NCBI GenBank assembly: GCA_964612465.1
Contig: CAZTDF010000121.1
Location: 1 to 14,051 of the forward strand
DNA from: JAFGPJ01 sp964612465
GTDB taxonomy: Bacteria; Planctomycetota; Phycisphaerae; Sedimentisphaerales; Anaerobacaceae
Direction of reading: 5' to 3'
DNA: 14,051 nt
The position numbers were made by a program, and so were the translations under genes. How positions within the stretch are numbered: the first letter of the stretch is position 1; each line of letters starts with the position of its first letter. This document shows, one piece after another, positions 6,404-13,843 of this stretch. The notes beneath the pieces are model-generated. The model had not been told where the DNA came from. It was given only the letters and a program-made list of their open reading frames with translations, and did not search any database.

Positions 6404-8062
6404 TTAATCAATTATAAAAGGTGTTCCGTCAAGTATACCCGAACATATCAAGTCGAGATATTTGTCCTTTCCCGGAAGCAACTGTTCAAGTCTATCGATT
6501 CTCAGCCCCAGAACATTGTTCCAGGTTCTATCGTTCGTGAAACCGAAAGGAATAAACCTTCTGAAGAAATAGTAGTGAGCGTATCTTCGTGCCCTTGCTA
6601 TCGATTCCGGCGAATTCTTCTTGAACTCGGTAACTCTGTCCAGTAGTGAAATGTACTCGGGTTTGGAATTCGCATCATAGGTGAATCCCTTGTTCCTGTA
6701 GAATGCTTCACCGGCAACGATTACAGGTATACCTTTTACGGAAAACTCAAGCCCGACTTTGGTGGTGTAGACAGTTGCGGCATCCACCAAATCGCTCAGC
6801 GTATACGTACTAACATTACTGTTCGATGATATTATCTTGATATTATCGGGCAGTCCGGGGAATTTGTTTCGTATCATCGGATCAAGCTTTTGCCGAGTCT
6901 CCACAGCCCCTTTTACTTCCGCCGGATGTATCCGAACGATCAACTGTTGTTGTGGCTTTCTTATGAAGTACTCGATGGTCTCAGCAATCCATTCGAACAT
7001 ATTGCTAAACGCGGTATCATGAAAGACCACCTGACCATCCCAAGGAAGGTTTGTAAATAATCCAATGATCTTTTTCGACGGGTCTAATGTCAGTTCTCGC
7101 ACAATTCTGTCCCTGTTCTCTAAAGGATTTGGATAGTAACTGATAAAATCCTGGGAACCCCACCGTCTTGAGTTAAGATAATCATCCAATATTCTGCTAT
7201 CCTCATCTGAGAATGGCAGGTTCTCCCAGTTCTCCGTCGGCTCATCCTGTAATGTCTTGTGATAAGTATCGCCATGGCTGAAAAGGAATGTGTTCTTTCT
7301 GTACGCTGGCGTGAAGATCACAACGCGTACACCTCGACTTCGGGCATATTCAGAGAATATACCGGTAGTAAGATAGATACCATGATGCATAACTACACAA
7401 TCTGGTTTCAGCTTCTCGATGACGGCCTTGCTGATATCAGCCATCATTATGGCGCTTATCATATGTTTTCGACTTATCGCTCTTGTAAAATCATCATTCT
7501 CTACAGAGCCTCTGAGAAGATATCTCAATACCGCGGCGTACACCTGTTTTCCTATGTCTATCCCAAGATATTCGAAACTAAAATAATCCTCAAAATCTAT
7601 ACTATCGGCTAATTTCTCCGCCTCGGCTATTTTTTCCTTATTCGTGAATTCACTGAAAAGGTGGAACGGCAGATTAAAACACTCACACAGCTCTTGAGCT
7701 GCCGAACCACAGGCTCTGCAAAGTAGTTTTCCATTGGTTGTCACGAAGGGCAAGTCGCACGCAGGCAAAAGCCTGTCGCAAATTACCATTTCCGGGGAGC
7801 CGTTTCTCAGGTTGATGCCGTGCGCCAAGATGCCCTCTTTGACGGCAAGCATATTGGGTCTTCCCTGCACGATAAAAAAGACTACTTTTTTGTGTTTATG
7901 GTCCGTATTGTGCGCCGGCAGATTACTACCATTGGAAACTACGGTACTTATTTGTTTGCAAAGAGCCGAGTCAATATATTTTGCAACATAGTATTTCGAG
8001 ATTTCCTTGAGTTTTATTGAGTCAAGGAATCTCACAAGGTATCGTTGTAACTCGCTGTTCAT
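6404..8062 (-). CDS. Capsule_synth (KpsC/KpsS-like) family protein, putative CMP-nonulosonate transferase
   Basis: A 552-residue protein without a signal peptide or clear membrane spans. The C-terminal half has the marks of the Capsule_synth family (GT-B-like; its known members KpsC and KpsS are CMP-Kdo transferases). These are VRIHPAE at about 376-382, and the stretch from TTKVGLEFSVKGIPV (about 433-447) to GEAFYRNKGFTYD (about 451-463). The N-terminal half has Cys residues at C95, C102, C115, C118, C126 and C128, possibly a metal site. Its ATG overlaps the stop of the CMP-nonulosonate synthetase gene by 4 bp (ATGA), so the two are translationally coupled. Because known relatives use a CMP-activated keto-sugar acid, I infer that it transfers the CMP-sugar made by that neighbour. 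The family call is fairly sure, the donor is inference. Confidence 0.7.
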   Translation of the reverse strand: MNSELQRYLVRFLDSIKLKEISKYYVAKYIDSALCKQISTVVSNGSNLPAHNTDHKHKKVVFFIVQGRPNMLAVKEGILAHGINLRNGSPEMVICDRLLPACDLPFVTTNGKLLCRACGSAAQELCECFNLPFHLFSEFTNKEKIAEAEKLADSIDFEDYFSFEYLGIDIGKQVYAAVLRYLLRGSVENDDFTRAISRKHMISAIMMADISKAVIEKLKPDCVVMHHGIYLTTGIFSEYARSRGVRVVIFTPAYRKNTFLFSHGDTYHKTLQDEPTENWENLPFSDEDSRILDDYLNSRRWGSQDFISYYPNPLENRDRIVRELTLDPSKKIIGLFTNLPWDGQVVFHDTAFSNMFEWIAETIEYFIRKPQQQLIVRIHPAEVKGAVETRQKLDPMIRNKFPGLPDNIKIISSNSNVSTYTLSDLVDAATVYTTKVGLEFSVKGIPVIVAGEAFYRNKGFTYDANSKPEYISLLDRVTEFKKNSPESIARARRYAHYYFFRRFIPFGFTNDRTWNNVLGLRIDRLEQLLPGKDKYLDLICSGILDGTPFIID

Positions 8063-8793
8063 GCTTGACTCTCTTGCCTCCTGCTCAAGATAAGTTCAGC
8101 AAATTCAAAATCAGTGGAATCATCAATGTCAACCGAATCAGCCTTACTCATCAAATATGGCCTGCAATCGTCCCCGTAGAGACTGTTTTTCTTAATCAGA
8201 GTTTCATATTTAAGGGCATAAATTGCCGCCCCATTTCTGGCGTAAACCACTGGTTTTAGTTGTCTCCGTGTATATGCTTCAGTACCCTTCATGAAAGACA
8301 GAAGTCTTCCCTGTTCGATTTTCATAATCGAACAGGGATTGTACTGATGAGGCACCTCTGTAACGCTGACCACGGAATCCGCACCTGTATCGATCAATAT
8401 TTGAATCGCCTCGTCAATGTGTGTCTCCGTTCTTAACGGCGATGTCGGCTGTAGTATCACAACATAATCCGGCCTGTAATTCTCATTATCCTGCAAAAAA
8501 ACAACTGCGTGTTGTATGACCGGCAACGTTGGACTGTCGTCTTTGGCCAAGCTTGCCGGCCTCAGAAACGGAACTTCTATTTTGTTTCTTCGCGCAATTC
8601 GAGCTATTTGCTCGTCATCGGTAGATACGAGGACACGTCCCAGCAGCCCGCTTGCCTTTGCCGCATCAAAGGTGTATTCAATAAGAGGCCTGCCACATAA
8701 ATGTTTGATATTTTTCTTTGGGATAGTTTTCGAGCCGCCACGGGCAGGTATGACAGCCAAAAACTTTGCTGCAATATGTTTTTGCTTTAGCAT
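8059..8793 (-). CDS. neuA: CMP-nonulosonate (acylneuraminate) cytidylyltransferase
   Basis: A 244-residue cytosolic enzyme of the NeuA/LegF/PseF family, full length for the single-domain form. It joins CTP and a nonulosonic acid to give CMP-sugar and pyrophosphate. The nucleotide-binding IPARGGSKTIPKKN is at about 15-28, RPASLAKDDSPT at 78-89, LQPTSPLR at 114-121, YARNGAAIY at 184-192, and VDIDDSTDF with the metal-binding Asp pair (D222, D224) near the C-terminus. Start at ATG 8791-8793; the ribosome site is weak. It lies 44 bp downstream of the AT-rich methyltransferase and overlaps the Capsule_synth-like gene. The motifs do not tell Neu5Ac, legionaminate and pseudaminate apart, so the symbol denotes the family only. 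Confidence 0.9.
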   Translation of the reverse strand: MLKQKHIAAKFLAVIPARGGSKTIPKKNIKHLCGRPLIEYTFDAAKASGLLGRVLVSTDDEQIARIARRNKIEVPFLRPASLAKDDSPTLPVIQHAVVFLQDNENYRPDYVVILQPTSPLRTETHIDEAIQILIDTGADSVVSVTEVPHQYNPCSIMKIEQGRLLSFMKGTEAYTRRQLKPVVYARNGAAIYALKYETLIKKNSLYGDDCRPYLMSKADSVDIDDSTDFEFAELILSRRQESQA

Positions 8794-8837
8794 TGAGAGT
8801 ATTATGCGTTCTTATTAGCCTTTGTATACCTTTGGCA

Positions 8838-9998
8838 TCAGCTTTTTTTAGCACAAGAAACAGGCAGAGTTAAAAGCTTTTTAATACCTCTCCAAGAAAA
8901 TAACTCCGCAGAATAATATAGTATTCGTAGTGCTATTCTTATAAGTAACGCTTTTGCTTTCCTTTTAAAGTGATAACTGTCTGCTGAATCACCTTGCCAG
9001 TTATAAAAATTAGTATTTGGGACGTCTAAGTTAGTATTCAATTCTTCGGCTAGATTCAGAATTACATTTTTCGCTAAAACTAAGTTTATCGCGAAGTTCT
9101 TATTTTTAAACTCAATCCCCATAGGGGTATTGTAAGCTATGATCTTACGATAATTATATGCCCTTAACAACTTATAAAGTGCTTGGGCATTCAATCGTAC
9201 AGAAATTCTCTCAAATACGGATTCGTCTTTAGGACTGAATACTAATCCTTTTCTATCAAGTTGAAACGGGCGCACTTGCATTTCTGCCAACGAAAACGGG
9301 GAAATCATATTAGCATATTTCATGTGGAATTGATGCGATAGTAAGACAAAACTTTCTTCCTTCTGATCAAGAAGATGTTCGATAATGTCAAATATTCCGA
9401 CAGGATTCTTCAAATGGTATAGAAGTCCATGAAAGAAGATAATATTGAAATTACCCAAAGACAACATGAGGTTTTCGTCCAGCACATTTCCCTCGATTAT
9501 AGTGGAGTTCTGATATTTCTTAAGCTCCTTAAGTAAAAAATTGGACCTGGCAACATGCTTTTTGCTTAAATCTATAGAGACAACTTCCTTGAAACCATAT
9601 GAACAGAATATATCAGAATAATGACCCTCCAAACAACCAATATCAAGAACACGGATATTCTGAGGTTTCTTACGCCCAACTATCTTTTCTATAATATGCA
9701 TTAGTAGACTTTTCTCATATTGATCGTGGATTCTGGAAGATGTTGGGTTGTCGGCCTTAATCACAATATCTTCATGGGTGTGGTTGTAACGCCAAGGCCG
9801 CAATTCCTCAATNNNNNNNNNNNNNNNNNNNNNNNNNNNNNNNNNNNNNNNNNNNNNNNNNNNNNNNNNNNNNNNNNNNNNNNNNNNNNNNNNNNNNNNN
9901 NNNNNNNNNNNNAATCCTCTTTTATCATCCAAGATATCTCCTGCATATTCCATATTTTCAAAGGAATCAATGAGTATTGACATGGACACTAATTGCAT
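8838..9998 (-). CDS. SAM-dependent methyltransferase, interrupted by assembly gap
   Basis: The solid part is 8838-9812, reading from IEELRPWRYNHTHEDIVIK through motif I VLDIGCLEGHYSD, a SIDLS strand-2 end, NIIFFHGLLYHLKNPV as motif II/III, and a long C-terminal tail. This is a class I methyltransferase, and the E-L-x-P-W-x-x-N start is common in sugar and small-molecule methyltransferases. The 28 codons on the far side of the N block (9913-9998) happen to be in frame only because the gap is drawn as 100 bases, so they may belong to this gene or another. No ribosome site is evident at 9998. Sampled lines inside are about 27 to 37 percent GC against about 50 percent in the neighbours, which suggests separate origin. 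Substrate unknown. Confidence 0.65.
   Translation of the reverse strand: MQLVSMSILIDSFENMEYAGDILDDKRGXXXXXXXXXXXXXXXXXXXXXXXXXXXXXXXXXXIEELRPWRYNHTHEDIVIKADNPTSSRIHDQYEKSLLMHIIEKIVGRKKPQNIRVLDIGCLEGHYSDIFCSYGFKEVVSIDLSKKHVARSNFLLKELKKYQNSTIIEGNVLDENLMLSLGNFNIIFFHGLLYHLKNPVGIFDIIEHLLDQKEESFVLLSHQFHMKYANMISPFSLAEMQVRPFQLDRKGLVFSPKDESVFERISVRLNAQALYKLLRAYNYRKIIAYNTPMGIEFKNKNFAINLVLAKNVILNLAEELNTNLDVPNTNFYNWQGDSADSYHFKRKAKALLIRIALRILYYSAELFSWRGIKKLLTLPVSCAKKS
9813..9912. other. Assembly gap, 100 N
   Basis: Exactly 100 unknown bases, the usual placeholder for a scaffold gap of unknown size. The true distance, and any genes lost here between neuC and the methyltransferase, cannot be known from the window. 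Confidence 0.97.
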
Positions 9999-10032
9999 AA
10001 GTATCTGCGAAGCATATTTTACCTATTCGCAG

Positions 10033-11190
10033 TTAATATGCCAATCTCTTTTGAATATTTACTTCACAAGTAGAAAGAATATCAGCAATTTTCCTCCCGG
10101 CATTTCCATTTCCATATATCTGTTCCGATTCATATTTACCATTGTTAATCTGTTTTCTTATTGCCCTGAGAATGTCATTGCGGTCATGGTCCGTATCGAT
10201 AACATTCTTCCCTCTTTCTCTGCCGGTTTGCCTGGTTCCGATGTTCACGGCAGGGGTGCCCACAAAAGCCCCTTCCCGTATTGCGCTGCTGGAGTTCCCT
10301 ACTATACATTTACAGGCGGCCATTAACCTTATGTAAACTTCGATAGATAGATTCTTGAATAGATGAAGGTACTCGGATTTTCTGTGCTCCCTGAAGGTCC
10401 TTATCTCTTTCACTATGTCTTCAGAGCCGGCATCAACGTTTGGCCATAGCATGATTGTGTGCATCTTCAACTCTTCTAAAGCGTAGAGAGTTTCTCTGAT
10501 TTGCTTTCTTCCCTGTCCATATTCGGTGGTTACAGGATGTTGTGAAACGAGCAGGAAAGGCTCGTTCAGAGCAAAGGTTTCGCCTACACCTTTGTATTCA
10601 TTGAAGATATTCTTGTCCAACCGACCATTTCCAAGACAATCCGCAACCAAATCAATCCTAGGACAACCTACCGCATGCACGCTGCTCGGTTGCTCTCCCA
10701 TTCTTATAATTATGTCGGCGCTTTTCTGAGTTGCAGGGAAATGTATATGCGCCAGCTTTGTCACGGCATGCCGAATACTCTCGTCTATAGTCCCTGAAAC
10801 TTCTCCCCCCATAGTATGAGCGAGTGGAATATTCATATATGCGGCGGTGATTGCTATTGCCATTATCTCAAAGCGATCCCCCACGGCAACGACAATATCC
10901 GGCTGCAGATTCTGAAAGAGGGTGGACAATTCCAATAATCCGATCCCGGCGGATTTAGCCATGGTCGAGGGAGTCTCTCCTTCAATAATCATGTGAAAAA
11001 CTGCATCAGGGAGAAAACCATCGCTTTTGATCAAGTTCACCACCGAGCCAAATCGCTCGAGCAATGCCGATGAGCCGACAATCAACTGTAGCTTCAATTC
11101 AGGGTGTTCATCAACAGCCTGCATGACAGATTTAATGCTGCTGTAATTCGCTCGATTTGCAACTACTATACAGATTTTTCTCTTTTCCAT
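10033..11190 (-). CDS. neuC: UDP-HexNAc 2-epimerase, hydrolysing (NeuC/LegG family)
   Basis: A 385-residue GT-B-fold enzyme of the hydrolysing UDP-GlcNAc 2-epimerase family, which releases free ManNAc (NeuC) or its 2,4-diacetamido counterpart (LegG) from the UDP sugar. Motifs: VGDRFE at about 103-108, HTMGGEVSGTIDESIRHAVT at about 125-144 (canonical GGE...IDE.IRHA.TK), SQHPVTTEYG, and GNSSSAIREGAFVGTPAVNI followed by GxRQTGR. These are typical of hydrolysing NeuC/LegG enzymes rather than WecB. GAAGGAAG lies 7 nt before the ATG. The start is inside the last 25 bp of the NeuB-type gene, so the two are coupled and act in sequence: this product is the NeuB substrate. Neu5Ac and legionaminate routes cannot be separated on this gene alone. 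Confidence 0.9.
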   Translation of the reverse strand: MEKRKICIVVANRANYSSIKSVMQAVDEHPELKLQLIVGSSALLERFGSVVNLIKSDGFLPDAVFHMIIEGETPSTMAKSAGIGLLELSTLFQNLQPDIVVAVGDRFEIMAIAITAAYMNIPLAHTMGGEVSGTIDESIRHAVTKLAHIHFPATQKSADIIIRMGEQPSSVHAVGCPRIDLVADCLGNGRLDKNIFNEYKGVGETFALNEPFLLVSQHPVTTEYGQGRKQIRETLYALEELKMHTIMLWPNVDAGSEDIVKEIRTFREHRKSEYLHLFKNLSIEVYIRLMAACKCIVGNSSSAIREGAFVGTPAVNIGTRQTGRERGKNVIDTDHDRNDILRAIRKQINNGKYESEQIYGNGNAGRKIADILSTCEVNIQKRLAY

Positions 11191-12221
11191 TGAATATCTT
11201 CCTTCTTTATCAGCGAGTCCTTGGGTATATGGCGCATGGTGACTTTACCCACAATTTCCTTAAGATATTCAGGTTCAAGCCCTGTGCCAGGTTTCTTAAC
11301 GGATATCATTTCTGGTCTTATGGCCGTCCCTTTTGGAACATCCGTTATTGAAACAATGCTCTTTTGAAATGCTTCTCGCATTTGTTTGAACTTGTCTATA
11401 TCGTTCTTGTCCACGGGATTCGCCAAGGCTGTTTCGATGATCTTGATGCCCTCCACCATCGATCTAAACTCATCCGGTTGAAGAGAAAATTTTGCATCCG
11501 GGCCATACAACTCTTTGCTGATTGAGAAATGCCTCTCGATTACACTCGCACCTAGAACAACCGCTGCAACCGAGGCATAGATTGTCAGAGTGTGGTCAGA
11601 CAGCCCGACCGGCAGATCAAATCGTTCTCTGAACAGTTCAATAAGATTCAGCCCCACTTCGTCATAAGGACAAGGGTATTTTGACGTACACTGCATCAAG
11701 ATAATGTTGTCATTGTGCTTTCTTAATTCAGCCACGGCACGTTCAATTTCATGTAGGCTGCTCATACCCGAAGAGACAATAATCGGCTTGCCGGTATCTG
11801 CCACGTGTTCCAGATACGGTATATTTGTTACTTCGCCCGACGGAATCTTATATGCACTTATGTCAACCTCTTCAAGCATATCGACGGCAGCGATAGAAAA
11901 AGGCGAGGAGATAAAGATCATTCCTTTTGATTCCGCATATTGCCTCAAGTCAGTTAGTTGAGCGACACTGAATGCGGTCCTTTCAAAATATTCAAACCTC
12001 GGCTCATCAGTAAAATACGAAGGCGCCGGAGCTTCTCTGAGCGTTTCCTCAGATGCTATATGTGTCTGAAACTTGACTGCATCTGCGCCTGCCTGTCCTG
12101 CGGCTTTAATGAAAGCTTTCGCCTGACCAAAGCTACCATCATGGTTCATTCCTATTTCTGCTATGATAAAGCAAGGCTGGCTTTGGCCGATTTCCCGATT
12201 TTCGATTCTTACTGTTTTCAT
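11166..12221 (-). CDS. neuB: Nonulosonic acid synthase (NeuB family)
   Basis: It condenses phosphoenolpyruvate with a 6-carbon amino sugar to give a 9-carbon nonulosonate. The TIM-barrel domain opens with IIAEIGMNHDG, the conserved NeuB start. GLSDHT and IERHFS supply two His 21 residues apart, the same spacing as the Mn-binding His pair of meningococcal NeuB. The tail (about residues 285-345) is an antifreeze-like SAF domain. I choose the ATG at 12219-12221 (351 residues, MKTVRIENREIG) because family members commonly start this way and GGTG lies 5 nt upstream; an ATG at 12251 adds 10 residues without a ribosome site. The specificity region reads YGPDAKFSLQPDEF, not the GSDQAASLE form I associate with Neu5Ac synthases, so the sugar is open. 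It overlaps neuC by 25 bp. Confidence 0.9.
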   Translation of the reverse strand: MKTVRIENREIGQSQPCFIIAEIGMNHDGSFGQAKAFIKAAGQAGADAVKFQTHIASEETLREAPAPSYFTDEPRFEYFERTAFSVAQLTDLRQYAESKGMIFISSPFSIAAVDMLEEVDISAYKIPSGEVTNIPYLEHVADTGKPIIVSSGMSSLHEIERAVAELRKHNDNIILMQCTSKYPCPYDEVGLNLIELFRERFDLPVGLSDHTLTIYASVAAVVLGASVIERHFSISKELYGPDAKFSLQPDEFRSMVEGIKIIETALANPVDKNDIDKFKQMREAFQKSIVSITDVPKGTAIRPEMISVKKPGTGLEPEYLKEIVGKVTMRHIPKDSLIKKEDIQWKREKSV

Positions 12222-12298
12222 TCTGACACCAACAATTCCTGATACGGACATGCATATTTGGCAAATTCACGGCAGTAACCACTCGCCTGATCGACCAA

Positions 12299-13789
12299 TC
12301 ACAGTGGCCTGATTCTCAGCAGCAGTTTCTTGGTATAATGAACAGGGTCACCGGAAAATTTCACCATTCTGCGGACAAAAATATAAAAGGAATTCATTAA
12401 GGCTGCATAAAGATACACGATATAAGCCAGGGGATCCTTAATCAAATGCCTTCGATAATTCTTCTCCATTGCTTTCTCGGCTTTTCTTTTCAGCCGGTAA
12501 ATCTCGCCGGTAGTTAACTGGGTGAAGTTTATAAACACCGGATATCTGCTCGCACCGTATCCATCACATATTTGGGTCAAGTATTCTTCTTCATCCTTTA
12601 TGAGTCCTCTTCTCAAAGCTTCATCATAAACGGCAGAGCCGGGCAAAGGAAGCAGCAGCGAGAACCTTCTTGCTGGATGCTCTGCTCTCCTGAAGAGGTC
12701 TACCGTTTCGGAAATCGTTTTCTCGTTTTCACCGGGATAAGCAAGTACGAGCTGCACTTTCACATGCAGACCGGCTTTCTTGGCATCCTTTAATGCCTGC
12801 TCGGATTGCTCGGCCGTTATACGCTTGTTCATGTTCCTTAAGATTTCATTGCTGCCGCTCTCGATGCCGAAGCCTATGGCAACACATCCAGCCTTTTTCA
12901 TTTCGACAAGCAGGTCGTAATCAACAGTATTTACGCGGGCCTGACCGTCCCATTTCAATTTCAGGGCGCTGAGTTTGCGAAGTAATTCCAGGGCTCTTTT
13001 TCTATTAACTACAAGCAATTCGTCAATGAAATGTATACCCTCGATCCCATATTTTTGCTTGAGGTACTTTATTTCCTCGATAATCGAATCCACAGATCTC
13101 AATCTCAGGCCATCGAAACTCTTCGAACAGAAGCGACAATTATAAGGGCAGCCTCTGCCCGCCAAAACGCCCATAGTCTTGAAAGACAGTCTGCGTTTGA
13201 AAATCTTAGTTGTAGGATCGTGAATATAGAATTTTGTCTTTGTATAGATATCCATCGGAAACAGGTCATAGTCGGGCATGGGAAGGCTGTCGATGTCTTT
13301 TATGTATTCTCGGCGCCCAGTTCTTACTATTTCCCCATTGTCTTTATAGGCTATTCCCGCAACGTCTCGCAAGTTGTTCATATTATCCAATAAGTCCACA
13401 ATCGTGGTTTCGCCTTCACCGATGACACAAATGTCGACACCGGTATTATTCAGCACTATGTCACTGCTGTAGGTTGCCAACAATCCGCCCAAAATGATTG
13501 TAGCGTCTGTCACTTTCTTTAGCTGTTCGACCATCCATTTTACATACGAGTATTGTGTCGACATAGCAGTGATGCCGATGATTTCACAGTCGAGACTCTT
13601 GATCTTTTCCAGAACTTCGTTTCGATTCCAGCGATGCGCATAGATATCGAAGATTTCCACGTCATGTTGGCTGTTCAACAGGGAGGTTGCGACATGAGCA
13701 AGGCCGTAAGGAAAGATAGGCTGGAACAACTCTTTTGTCATCCCTCGGCCCAATGGCGGTTGTATCAAGACTACTTTCTTTATTGCCAT
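12299..13789 (-). CDS. Radical SAM protein with B12-binding-type domain
   Basis: A 496-residue protein of the B12-binding radical SAM group (BchE/P-methylase-like architecture). Residues about 5-140 form a cobalamin-binding-type Rossmann domain (VVLIQPPLG, IIGITAMS, ILGGLLATYSSDIV, CVIGEGE). The radical SAM core follows with GRGCPYNCRFC (cluster Cys at C214, C218, C221), then GIHFIDELL, GFGIESGS and the YPGENEKT turn. The C-terminal part is basic with a hydrophobic stretch (about 454-471) that could touch the membrane. Enzymes of this group methylate unreactive carbons or remodel rings and lipids. It is 24 bp after the right-edge gene and 77 bp before neuB, so probably co-transcribed. Its role in the glycan pathway is unknown. 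Confidence 0.85.
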   Translation of the reverse strand: MAIKKVVLIQPPLGRGMTKELFQPIFPYGLAHVATSLLNSQHDVEIFDIYAHRWNRNEVLEKIKSLDCEIIGITAMSTQYSYVKWMVEQLKKVTDATIILGGLLATYSSDIVLNNTGVDICVIGEGETTIVDLLDNMNNLRDVAGIAYKDNGEIVRTGRREYIKDIDSLPMPDYDLFPMDIYTKTKFYIHDPTTKIFKRRLSFKTMGVLAGRGCPYNCRFCSKSFDGLRLRSVDSIIEEIKYLKQKYGIEGIHFIDELLVVNRKRALELLRKLSALKLKWDGQARVNTVDYDLLVEMKKAGCVAIGFGIESGSNEILRNMNKRITAEQSEQALKDAKKAGLHVKVQLVLAYPGENEKTISETVDLFRRAEHPARRFSLLLPLPGSAVYDEALRRGLIKDEEEYLTQICDGYGASRYPVFINFTQLTTGEIYRLKRKAEKAMEKNYRRHLIKDPLAYIVYLYAALMNSFYIFVRRMVKFSGDPVHYTKKLLLRIRPL

Positions 13790-13809
13790 AACGCAGTATC
13801 CAGAGTTAA

Positions 13810-13843
13810 GAGCTTATTGTTTGACCTCATAAACAATAAGCTC
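13810..13843. repeat. Perfect 13-bp inverted repeat over a stop codon
   Basis: GAGCTTATTGTTT (13810-13822) and AAACAATAAGCTC (13831-13843) are exact inverse complements around an 8-nt loop. On the minus strand the hairpin covers the last nine codons or so and the TAA of the right-edge gene, ending 20 bp before the radical SAM ATG. No U run follows, so it is not a standard terminator. It could slow ribosomes, protect a 3' end, or be a chance by-product of the codons. Confidence 0.6.

Noticed and set aside
7259..7612. A 117-codon plus-strand open frame
   Set aside because: Antisense to the Capsule_synth-like gene, with no recognisable domain; the minus-strand frame explains the region fully.
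11166..12221. Pseudaminic acid synthase (PseI) as a firm call
   Set aside because: The FSL-x-P-x-E-F segment is somewhat PseI-like, but the coupled neighbour is a NeuC/LegG-type epimerase, which the pseudaminate route does not use.
13810..13843. Intrinsic terminator
   Set aside because: The stem is AT-rich in its upper part and no U run follows on either strand in the right place.
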